Shown here: in pieces, positions 47,541 through 57,990 of the stretch
Layout of the letters: the number at the start of each line of letters is the position of its first letter
Numbering within the stretch: position 1 is the first letter of the stretch
Assembly: GCF_003576645.1 (NCBI RefSeq)
Contig: NC_044919.1
Span: 20,793,027-20,857,026 of the forward strand
Source of the DNA: Ipomoea triloba
Taxonomy: Eukaryota; Streptophyta; Magnoliopsida; Solanales; Convolvulaceae
Length of the DNA stretch: 64,000 nucleotides
Direction: 5' to 3'
Notes under the pieces: model-generated
Database searches by the model: none
Seen by the model: only the letters and a program-made list of their open reading frames with translations
Told to the model about the DNA's origin: nothing
Translations under genes and position numbers: made by a program

Positions 47541-50145
47541 TGTACCACCCCAATTTTCACATCTTAAATTTATTACAAAATCGCTAATAATATATTGCGG
47601 AAGCTTATACATCTAACCAAAAGAAAATGGGTGTTACCGCCACGCTTAGGTATCTTTCCTATACCCAAACGCTAAGGCTAAACTTACAACATCAAATAAC
47701 AATCCAAAGTCTAATATACTACATATGGAAATAATCAATACAACCGGGTATTTTTCAAAATGCTAAAACTTTCAGGGTGTCTATTCTAAGATAGAGTAGA
47801 TCTCAACCTCGACTTCCATCCTATTCATGTTCACCTGCAAAAATCATTTTAACACAAAAACAAAGGGGTGTATATCCCAAAATTAGCATAAGCTAAGTAA
47901 GTTCCATTTCACCCCGTAAAATATAGGCTTGGGTTTTTACCATTTATCTCATAATATACTTTTTCAAAAAGATATGTGGAGGTATACTTTTCCAAAAATA
48001 ACATATTTGTCAAGGAAGATTAAATACCAAGTTGAGAGTCTTTAAGCTCTCTACATAACCACCAATAGGCATCATAAGCCAAACCAAAATCAAATTGGGG
48101 ATTCAACCCACACCAATACTCAAATTTCATAATTCATAAACCAAATTGGGGGATTCAACCCACAATCAATCAATTAATTCTTCATAATGAATATAATTCC
48201 AATAGGTAAGTTGTGAGATTTCCGGCTCACACCGGCACCAAATATCATTATCCTCCAAGACCCAATATGTACATATAATTTCCAAAAATATATCATTTCT
48301 TCATAAATAGATTTTCTCCAAATATTTCTCAAATAATATATTTTTCTCCACATATAATTCATTCCATAATAATATATCATTCTTAATACATATATGTATA
48401 TAACACCAAAATTCCAAGCCAAGCATTTACTCAACACACGGGTTTGACCCGTAAAAATCAATTCTCGATAATTCGAGAATCATACACATATTATGCAATG
48501 CACTTGTGATCACATGAACATTATTATGCACATAATTTGTAAAAACATATAATTTTGATATCATATCATATATCATCAAAATATACTTATATATATTGGG
48601 GCAAAATATATGGGTGCGTTTACTAACTGGAAATTTTCTCTAATTTTCTGGAAATTTTAAAAACTGGAAAAGAGAAAACATGTTTACTAGCACAGCTTTC
48701 CATTTTGAAAACAGGAAATAATTTTTCAGTTCTATAAAAAACTGTTTTCTAAATGGAAAACAGAATCAGCTATCATCTATTAGACTATATATCATTATAA
48801 CCACATTCTTACCATTATCTACTTACATATTTATTCATTACTATGATTACATTTATTATTTATTTGATTATGCTTAAAATTATACATCATTCACATTATC
48901 TAAATTAAAAATTGAAATCTATACCACGCTTTATATTTTGTTTGAACTCAATTGATTATTGGTTTTGGTCCAGATATCATATATAGAAATTTCACACATA
49001 TATTACTATATTAGAATTCAAAATAAAAGTTATATATTACATACATGTCATTCAAATGAATATATCCAAACATATTTTAAATATTAGCTCAAAAAATATT
49101 AATATTATCTAAACTAATTTTTTTGTGAACTTAATAGGTTATTGGTTCAAATATATTTTTATTTATGTTATATACATATATAAATTTGGTCCGGATATCA
49201 AATGTAATTTTTTTTTTTACATATATTGGACTTCAAAGTAAAATATATATTTATTCTATTTAAATCAAATATATTTTAAAATATTTTAAATATAAGGTCT
49301 AAAAATAACTCGAAATTAAACTTATTGTTAATTTTATAACATTAATTTGAAAAAATAAATTTGAAAAAAATAAGTGTTAGTAAACAAGTTTTCTAAACAG
49401 AAAACAGAGAATGGAAAACAGAGAATGGAAAACAGAGAATGAAAACTGAAAAATTGAAAAACATGAAACAGAAAACAGTTTTCTGTTAGTAAACAGACCC
49501 TATAATTTTAGTGAACATAAAATCTTACCCTTGAAGACCAAAACTCTCATCAACACTTAATGGGATTCTAGCCACTTGATAAGAAACTTGAGAGGCTAGA
49601 TTTTCCTTCAAATCCTTTAAACACCAATAGCTAAATCCTCTCCTTTACTTGAAGACTTTGTGAAGAGAATTTAGCTATGGATTCTTGAGCTTCAAGGAAG
49701 AAGATAAAGACTAATACTCTCTCTCTCCTCTCTTTTTTTCCTCTCTAAATTTCGGCCAAGTGGGAAAAAAAATGGGAGATCAAGCTTATATATTATCTCT
49801 TATAAGATAAGGATGAAAACATGTGGTATAGAAAGTGACACTTGTCACATTTTTGTGGTGGATAAGGGAAAATATCTTTAGTTAGACTGTTATGTGTTAA
49901 AACAGATATAGTTACGGTAGAAAAATTAGAGAATTATAAATGGGCCAAAAAATTGGGCTAAAGTTAGGTTCAGAACATTACGAAATAATCACATTTGGGC
50001 TTAGGGATTTAAGTAGTAAAATAAAAAAAATAAGTTGACCCAATTCCCATAACAAAATAGTTAGATTTATATAAAATAATAATAATAATCCCTTTTTGAA
50101 AATATTTATTAAAATAATAATGTTAGGAAAATACGGGGTATTACA
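47541..50145 (-). mobile_element. Solo LTR of a Ty3/gypsy element with 5-bp target duplication
   Basis: On the minus strand it runs from TGTAATACCCCGTATTTTCC (50145) to GGGGTGGTACA (47541). TGAGT is duplicated exactly on both sides (47536-47540 and 50146-50150). There is no internal region, so it is a solo LTR left by recombination between two LTRs. Its start closely resembles the LTR at 6040. An 889-bp MITE sits inside it. Confidence 0.85.
48612..49500. mobile_element. PIF/Harbinger-like MITE inside the solo LTR
   Basis: The ends GGGTGCGTTTACTAACTGGA and TTCTGTTAGTAAACAGACCC are inverted, with TAT on both sides. Subterminal words of the GAAAACAGAGAATG type are repeated. The GGGTGCGTTT start and 3-bp duplication fit the PIF/Harbinger (Tourist) group. 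There is no ORF. Confidence 0.65.
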
Positions 50146-50629
50146 TGAGTGTATGTGGTCCACACTTTAATTTAGATTGACCAAAAGTGGATTCAGCTTT
50201 TCTTAAGTGAAATTTAATAATTTTGATGAAAAATGTAAATGCCACGCTTGAGTCTTGTTCTAAATAATAAAAAAAAAATTAATTAAATGAAAAAAAAAAA
50301 AGAAAAAAATTAACCTAGATTTGTTTTTAAATGCAAGAAAATGATTTTCAAGGTTACTTATTTGTAATCTTTGATGCTCAACTTTGAATGTTAGGTATAT
50401 AGTTTAGCTAATTAATTGATCAAAGTTCATGTTAAATTTTATATTTTATTTTTTAAATGCACTCTAACATATTAATAGTATATGTTCAACAATTAACCTA
50501 AGACCTTTTTTTATGGAAATCAATGAGTTAGTTAAGAATAATAAATAGTTAATCAAATGTTCCATTATTAAAGTTTATACTAACAGAATGCATATGTATT
50601 TAAGGGAAAAAAAATAATAGAATAGAGGG

Positions 50630-52126
50630 CAGTGACGGAGCCAGAATTTATGTGCCAGAATTTATGTTGAGTACTTGAGTGGGGCGAAGAAGCAAAGGTA
50701 AGTAGGTAACTCACTAAGCTCAAGTTCGTCTATGTTAACTTCAATACGGGGCCTTGTATCAGGACTATCTTGACTAGATGAATCCTCAAAAGTTTTATTT
50801 TAAAGAATTTTTCCATAACTAATCAACAAATCAGTAAATCACTAATTAGCGAATCAACATAAACATAAGCATTAAATCCACATTAACAGATTAACAGATT
50901 AAGTAAATTAACAAATTAGTAGAAGGAATCCTACATTATGCCCAGAAAAGTGAATCCAAATTGAACACCTAATATATATTACAAAATATTACTACTTCCG
51001 TCCCATTTTGTTTGTCTGATTCGATTAACGAGACTTGACTGGAGTCATTTTAAATTCAATTTTTCATAATATTAAATTTAGTATTAGTATATAAAATTTA
51101 TATATTTAGAAACTACATTAAAAGTACTATTAAACACAAAAAAATAAATTTAAAAATAATTAAAAATTACTAAAGAAATTAAGCAATGAAAAAAGAGTTG
51201 GTTTGACCAATGAATAGTAAACAGGACAGGTAAAATGGGACAGAGGAGTACTTTATTAGGTACCATAGCATTCTAGTATATACTCAATAGGAATCTAGAT
51301 GAGTTCCAGAAACAAGCAACATTCTATTGCTCCTCCAATGAGAAGCACTAATTTTGTAGGCAGAAGAAGAAACTAGCAATCTTTTTTTGGATAATTTTGG
51401 TCCATTCTGCTGTTGCATTGTGAGAAGCTAACATAAGAAATTCAAATTTCATTCGAAATAAAGTGGCATCTATATTGTATGAACCCTACTCTGCTCACTT
51501 TTTCTCAAAATCACAACTAATAAAAAAATACAAAAGTGGGAGTTGGGACAATTAGGGCAAAAACTATCATCAGCAACTAGTATCAATTGAATTAGGGCAA
51601 CTTCAAAATTAAGAAAATTATTACAGTAAAGAAATTAGGGCAAACAAAAATTAGGAAAATTACGCGAATAAATTATTGAAATGAACCTTTATAGTTCAAG
51701 ATTTCAAGGGGTGAAATTGTGAGAAGTTAATGTTAATTACTTAATTAGTAAATAGTAAGGGAAGAATCGAAGAAGAGTAGAAGACCAAACCTAGCAAGCT
51801 GTGGCTGGTGTCGACTGTCGAGGGCTCGAGGCGATTGGCGAGGGCCGAGGCAGAGACAGACAGGCGGTGGCATCGGCGAGGCGGTGGCCGATGGCGACGT
51901 GGTGGACTAGCGACATAGTGGGAGGCGAGGCAGTGGGCAGTGGCGATGCAGAGAGAAGAAACGCGGAGGCGAGGCAGTGGGTAGTGGCAATGCAGAGAGA
52001 ATAAACGCGGAGCTGAGCCTGGAGGAGAGCTGAACGAATGAAACAAAAAAAAAAATTATATAATAACCCCAAGTTGTATAATTTTGGGTAGTGGGGGCAG
52101 CTGCCCCCATGTTGCCTCCGCCAGTG
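50630..52126. mobile_element. hAT-like element, non-autonomous, 1.5 kb
   Basis: The ends CAGTGACGGAGCC and GCCTCCGCCAGTG are inverted. The flanks ATAGAGGG (50622-50629) and ATAGAAGG (52127-52134) form an 8-bp duplication with one mismatch. A GC-richer segment at 51780-52040 yields overlapping ORFs on both strands that do not look like proteins. No transposase is seen. A Stowaway-like MITE lies inside. Confidence 0.75.
50992..51248 (-). mobile_element. Stowaway-like MITE inside the hAT-like element
   Basis: The ends CTACTTCCGTCCCATTTTGT and AGGTAAAATGGGACAGAGGA are inverted, flanked by TA. The body is the reverse of the copy at 43728-43985, including GGTTTGACCAATGAATAGTA. Confidence 0.8.
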
Positions 52127-52403
52127 ATAGAAGGTAAAGTAGGAAAATAAAAAAATACTAAAATCAAAATAATTTGACCTATTCATTTAATCAAATAATT
52201 GGACGGACATTTTTTAGTTCAAGTTATAGGCCTAACTTTATTAGCTATTATTCATATAGTAAAAATTGCACTGAAAATCGTCAAAAAGTATCTCATTTGC
52301 ACATATTTAGCTTGTTTATGGGTGATGTATAAGCAAAAAAACAAAAAGTGTCAAATAAGTTATTGAACTTATAACTTTTATTATTATGCAATTGGATTAC
52401 TTA

Positions 52404-53415
52404 GGGTGTGTTTGGTTCGCACACGGGAATCGGAATCGGATTTGGTATCAAATATTTGGTAATGGTAATGGGTTTTGGTGAAAGTATTTTGCATGTTTGG
52501 TAGTAGAGTGGAATGGGAATGATAATTAATAGTTGGGGAAGCGGAGGAGGAATGTGAATGAAACCCTTATTTTATTAGGGAAGGGGTTTTGCAATTAATG
52601 GGGTAATCAAAACCTAGACTTGGCAATTATTGACACGACCCGTTAACACGACACGAAAATAACGGGTTAGTGTTTAGCCTTAACGTATCCCAGGTCGTTT
52701 ACGGGTTGACCGGTTAAGAACCCGTTATGTTTCGTGTCTTAACGAGTCAACCCGTTAAACCTATTAAGAACTCGTTTAACTTATTAACATTATCATGTTT
52801 ACTCGTTTACAACACGCTAAGAACTAAGGATGAATTTACTAAATTAGGCCAAGATCCTACACCAAGTATTGATGTTCAACAATCTGAAATTTAAATTTTT
52901 ATTATTTTCAATTTTATTCTAAAAACTAGTATGAACTTCTTTAATTATGAGTTTTGGATGTTGTTTTATCATTGTATGAATGTTATAAATTGAATATTTT
53001 TTTTAGTTTGTTTGATGGATTGAATTGTAGTTTTTTTTTATATATAAATTAACTTTAAATTTTAGTTTTTTAAATATATTAATAGGTTTAGCGAGTTTAA
53101 ACGGGTTTTGTGTCATATCGTGTCGACACGAACCGAAACTTGTTAACAAAACGTGTCTATCGTGTCAACCCGGTTAACTCGTTAACAAATCGTGTTTGTG
53201 TTAAAAATTTGAACCCGTTAATCTTAACGTGTCGTGTACGTGTTTAGCCTTATCGTGTTCGTGTCGTTATCGTGTTGACCCGTTAACGAACCTGTATACA
53301 CGAATTGTCAGGTCTATCAAAACCCATAATAATATTCTAAAAATCTGTCAATCAAACAATAACAATGACTTTGATACCCATTCCTAATAGCTAAATCTGT
53401 CAACCAAGCACACCC
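52404..53415. mobile_element. PIF/Harbinger-like MITE carrying a nested Mutator-like MITE
   Basis: The ends GGGTGTGTTTGGTTCG and CAACCAAGCACACCC are inverted and flanked by TTA (52401-52403 and 53416-53418). Without the 710 bp of nested element and duplication it is about 300 bp, a typical Tourist size. No ORF. Confidence 0.85.
52615..53315. mobile_element. Mutator-like MITE, 701 bp, with 9-bp duplication
   Basis: The ends TAGACTTGGCAATT and AATTGTCAGGTCT are inverted. ATCAAAACC is duplicated exactly on both sides (52606-52614 and 53316-53324). Both arms are full of AACGGGTTAA/CGTGTCGTG words. A 9-bp duplication points to the Mutator superfamily. Confidence 0.85.
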
Positions 53416-53418
53416 TTA

Positions 53419-54074
53419 ACTTAAAATATGTGCAATTAAATCATGAAACAAGAAAAATATGTGTAATGAAATATTTTTCTAGTTTCTTTTAGTAGACACA
53501 TTGCTTACATGGTATGTACTACAAATTTTCCTTCCCTTTGCTAATATGCTATGCTAGTTGAAATGAAAAATTTAGATATTTTCAACTCAATTTGCATTGA
53601 AAATAGTTTTTTTTTTATATGATTCAATTGTACATATTTTGCACGTTCAATGGTTTAATTGGATATTTTTAAATTTAGTGATCCAATTATAAAAAGTGAT
53701 AAATTTATGATCTATTTAAGATTTTAAAAAATACTAATATTTTGCACGTTCTTGAAAAAATTATATATACTCCATGACATAGATTTATTTGATTAACTTG
53801 TAATAGGTTAACAAATTTACTATAACTAATAAATATTGTATATAGTTAACGCAAAGAATATTTGAATAAAAGCATATATAAATAGAAGAGAAAATTTCAC
53901 TTTATACATGAATTACATTTTGTCCTTAACCATTATAATTTTCTAATTAGGTGCATGATTATGTAATTTGTATTGTATTTGGTCATGCCTTTTAATTGTC
54001 CGGTCAACTATTACTGAAAGTGCTTATTCCGGTTGCATTTGCTTCAGAAAATGTAGTATATGTTCATAGCTATT
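53419..54074. other. AT-rich intergenic sequence, nothing recognised
   Basis: Only short frames and T-rich runs are seen between the PIF-like MITE and the SINE. Confidence 0.5.
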
Positions 54075-54187
54075 TCAACCTATTAAAGCATAAAGGATCA
54101 ACAGTCTCTTCCACTGGAGTTCGAACCCACTCCCCTCTATGTAGGAGTGTAAATCGAGTGTCACTAAATCACAAGGTCTTTGACATA
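54075..54187 (-). mobile_element. SINE (tRNA-related short retrotransposon)
   Basis: On the minus strand it reads CAAAGACCTTGTGATTTAGT, then GACACTCG, with a box A-like TGATTTAGTGACA (54159-54171). A box B, GGTTCGAACTC (54117-54127), follows about 30 bp later, the spacing of an internal RNA polymerase III promoter. The following CCAGTGGAAGAGACTGTTGA is typical of plant SINE families. Exact ends and target duplications were not fixed. Confidence 0.65.
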
Positions 54188-55720
54188 TAATACAATTTTT
54201 TTTTGAGTACTCATAATACAATTATTTAATTACGTATTTAATTAAAAATTTTAATAATCAAATATCAAATGTGATTCATGTATAATAGTCATGAGATTAA
54301 AAGTGAAATTTATTCAAAATAGAATAAAGGTTCGCATTTGAGGAAACAATTAATGATGACCAATGTTACAAAGTTGCATTAATTAATTATTAGAACACGA
54401 AAGGCAAAAAGCTTCCATTGACACATTCTCCGGGATTCCTCGAGCATTTCGGACATAATCATAGTTTCAATTGTGGGACCCCTGGCAAATTATCCCCTGC
54501 CCACTCAAGGGATTATTATTTTCTTTTATTTTTGGAAATACCTTCTAAATCTTTTATAAATTTTTAAAAGATTTTTAGGGATGGTAAAAGTTTGGATGTA
54601 TTCGATTTAGACTTTTAAAAATTCTCTAAAAATTTTCTGGTATTCAATTCATACTTTTAAATGGTTTTTAAAAGTATACGCATTCGATTTAACTTTTATA
54701 GAGTCTTTAAAAGTCTATTTGTATTCAAAAACTTATTAACTTTTTATACTTTATCATAATAGAATTTCTATAAATTTTTCCTTCATAAATATAAATAGTT
54801 GAAATCTAACTCACCAACTCCAAACTTATCTCTATAGATTTTTTTTTTCCTCTGTTTAAACCGGACAAATTTACAACTTTCATAAATATTTTTATACTCT
54901 TAATTTTGATTTTTTTGAAAATCATAGCAAAAATTTTATTATTGTTGCAAACAACAATGTGGTTTTGGTACTATTTCTTGTAGGCACATTTTTTATCTTA
55001 TACTAGTTGATTTACCTTACTTAGGCTCATCTAATGTTTATTGAGTTCATATTTTTAGTTAGTTTATTGAGTTCATATTTTTAGTTAGAATATGTATACG
55101 TGCTTTGCTTTTTTGAAAATTTAAGAGTAAATCTAGCTATTAATTTTTCCAAGTAATTGGGAATGTATAAAATTTATTCATTTATGTATTTATCCTTTTT
55201 GGAACTAATGGCTTGTTTGGTTGAGTGTAATTTGGGATGAATTGCAATTCATTCAGTGAATTCTCAAACTATACTGTTTGGTTGGAGGGAATTGCAATTC
55301 TGCAGAATTGCAATTCCCTCTAAATGATGAATTGCAATTCATGGGGTTCGGTGGAGAGGAGGGGCAATTGTGTTGGTGTAAAGACAATTTTGCTCCTCCT
55401 CCCATACCCTTTGTCTTTTTTTTTTTTTTGTTTTAATTTAAAAAAATTATTATTATTATTATTCTTTTTTTAAAGAATTATTATTATTATTATAAATATT
55501 ATTATTACTATTTTTGAAGGAATTAGTATTATTATAAATAAATAAATAAAATTCTCCCCTCCCATTATGAAGAATAACGGCCCTATCGAAGGAATTTACT
55601 AGAATTTTCTTCTATTTGCTATATTTCATTGTGTGTATGTATATACCGTTATTAAAAATTTTGAGTGTTATACGTACATACATACATAAAAATATAACAG
55701 TTTTGTAAGAAAATTATAAA
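54188..55720. other. Intergenic sequence with eroded inverted repeats
   Basis: At 54592-54735 words like GTATTCGATTTAGACTTTTA recur in both orientations, akin to the repeat at 57026-57182. At 55210-55340 a Tourist-like start (GGCTTGTTTGGTTGAGTG) is followed by several GAATTGCAATTC palindromes, but no matching right end was found. ATT runs occur at 55445-55530. No gene is seen. Confidence 0.5.
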
Positions 55721-56991
55721 TCTATACTATATATAAAAGCAATATCCTCCTCTAAAGTTTTCCCATCCAAACGTAAGGGTATTTTAGTAATATGGTAATT
55801 ATTATTATTATGATAGAATAATATTAATTATTGATTGTAATTATTATTATTATGATAGAGCTTAGCCAATATAGAGATTCCTTTCTAATAATTTATTTTT
55901 GTTATTTAAAATAGTATCAATTAGCCATGCTCTTCCTTCTAATTTTTGTTTAGACTTTTCCTAATATAAATTTTAAGTAATCAATTTCAACACTAATACA
56001 CAAATCTTATAATGTCAAATAAATGTACACTTTCAAATATTAGAATTGTTTATAATTTCATCATCAATTATATATATATATATATATATAGTGTCATAGT
56101 CAGGTGTGGCCGCCCCTTAACGTGCGGTCAGTGCAACCTCACCACTATGTATACAAATATATACCACTCAATGTTAGAAAATGCACCGCACAAATATGCA
56201 TCATTAGGTACGCATCACCAAAAAATACACCACTAGGCATGCAAATATACACCACACAGTGTTAGCAAATGCACCATTAGGGGCAGGGAAATTATGGTGC
56301 ATTATTTTGGGTGTGTGGTGTATTTTTTGGTGTTTTTCTGTATTTTCATTGTGGTGTGTTTTCTAACATTGAGTGGTGTGAACCACACCGATCGCACGGG
56401 AAAGCGTGGCCACATTTGAACAGATTTCTATATAGTGGTGATGCCGCACTGACCGCACGTTAAGGGGCGGCCTATATATATATATATAAAGTTTATTCGT
56501 GCATCGCACGTGTAATTTTCTATAAGTATATATATACACATGTGTATTTTATGTTTTATTAATGATTTTAGGATGTTTTTTCCATATAGAAAATATTATA
56601 AACCATTATAAATACTATTAAATATTTTACAAAGTCAATTCCTTTATATTGTATTAAACAAATCCGGTATGTTTGCTAATAAGGTAGATAGTGTATATAT
56701 AGGGGTGAATAATAAAAATAAGAGCCACAAAATGGTATTCACATTGAAAAAGAATTTTTAATCCATAAAATGGTCATATAAATTACATAAATCATATTAT
56801 ATAGCAAATTTTTTAAAATAAATGCAATTAAATGAGTCATATATTATTGATACTTTTACATTAATAATCTCTATAATCAAATAAACACACACTCTCAAAT
56901 ATTATAATTATTTATATTTTCACCTTTAATTTGTATTATTTAAATATATAATATAAAAATTAATCCGTGCATTGCACGGGTAGTTTACTAG
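55721..56991 (+). mobile_element. Helitron, non-autonomous
   Basis: It starts TCTATACTATATATAAAAGC and ends with the hairpin CCGTGCATTGCACGG (56965-56979) followed by GTAGTTTACTAG. The host base before is A and after is T, the expected AT insertion site. No Rep/helicase ORF is present in 1271 bp. A second hairpin end-like word, CGTGCATCGCACG, at about 56493 suggests two Helitron ends in series. A MITE with a 27-bp perfect TIR is nested inside. Confidence 0.8.
56108..56472. mobile_element. MITE with perfect 27-bp terminal inverted repeats
   Basis: Positions 56108-56134 (starting GGCCGCCCCTTAACGTGCGG) and 56446-56472 are exact inverted copies. Similarity continues inward to about 45 bp with mismatches. 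The interior repeats ACACCAC/CACAAATATGCA words. Both sides touch TA microsatellite, so the target duplication cannot be read with certainty. The superfamily is undecided. Confidence 0.7.
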
Positions 56992-57025
56992 TAATGTATT
57001 AATAAAAGTAATAAAATGTTTGTAA

Positions 57026-57182
57026 CGGTATATTCAATTTAGAGTTTTAATAATTTTTGTAAATTTTTTAATTTGAAAAAGTTTTTAAAAGTTTATAAAT
57101 ATTTGTCTTATAGAAAAGTCTAAAATCCATCACTTTAAAACTTTTTAAAAGTTTATAAAAAATTTGATTGAATACATCAAAT
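57026..57182. mobile_element. Small MITE-like inverted repeat
   Basis: GGTATATTCAATTTAGAGTT at the left and TTTGATTGAATACATC at the right are inverted. Between them TTTTTAAAAGTTTATAAA is repeated. No target duplication is visible. The region from 57183 to 57540 has nothing else recognisable. Confidence 0.4.
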
Positions 57183-57540
57183 ACATAATATTTATTCCGG
57201 TATAGTATTTGAATTTTTATGTGCATAACATTAAATTCAAACACTTGTTTCATCTCATATAAAAAGTAGAAATACATTAAATATCTATATTAAATTTTGT
57301 AATATCTGGTATACAATTACTAATAACAAAATCAAACGGATAAAGTTTGATAAGATTAGTATTAACAATAAATTAATTATCCTTTCAATTCTAAATGTTT
57401 TTCAGTATTTACTAATAATAATTCAAAGTATACTTCTTAACATATTGGGAAACGTTAATACATCAGAAGTCTTGTAGGAGTAGAAGAGAAAAATCCTGGT
57501 TTCAAAAGAAAACAAAAAAAAAGTAAAATCCAATAAATCT

Positions 57541-57990
57541 AACGGTCCAGATCACCGCTTCTTACTTTCAAACGACCCTCGCTTTCTGCATCACAGCCAA
57601 ACTAAATATATTCCTTCTTTTCTCTGCCCTTATTCCCTCGCTGCTCAGGCCTCTCTACAACAACAGTGGCGCCTTATTTTTCAAAGAAAAGCTGGAGTGG
57701 TTTTCTGGAGAGTGTATTTATAAACGTATGTATGCAGTTGTTGTTTCCATATATCTTGGTGTGAGTTGTGGGGTGTTGTTCTCCGTAGTCCGTATACATA
57801 TACATTTTTTAAGTGTTGCTCGGTATCATATATACGTATGCACATTGGATGTTTGAAGTTGTTGATCTATTGACTTGGAAATTGTAATAATTATTGTTGC
57901 AGAACTGATAAGCAGGTAGTGGATGGGAATTGAAGTAGCGAGAAGATTTGAAGTTTAGTCGTGAAAATTTTGCAGAGAGCGTTGGGAAAT
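57541..57990 (+). promoter_or_regulatory. Leader region of the NHX gene with a predicted leader intron
   Basis: A pyrimidine-rich stretch (57555-57660, CCTTCTTTTCTCTGCCC) looks like the transcript start and 5' leader. AAAC/GTATGTATG at 57726 and TTGTTGCAG at 57902 could bound a leader intron of about 177 bp. The coding ATG at 57991 follows a further 88 bp. No clear TATA box was fixed. An in-frame GTG 10 codons earlier (57961) exists, but the ATG is the natural start. Confidence 0.45.

Noticed and set aside
51741..52186. Four overlapping frames of 67-131 codons in the hAT-like element
   Set aside because: They occur on both strands in a GC-rich repeat with CGAGG/GGCGA words and have no recognisable protein character.
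54110..54175. tRNA gene suggested by the GGTTCGAAC box
   Set aside because: No cloverleaf can be formed, and the flanking sequence matches the plan of a SINE.
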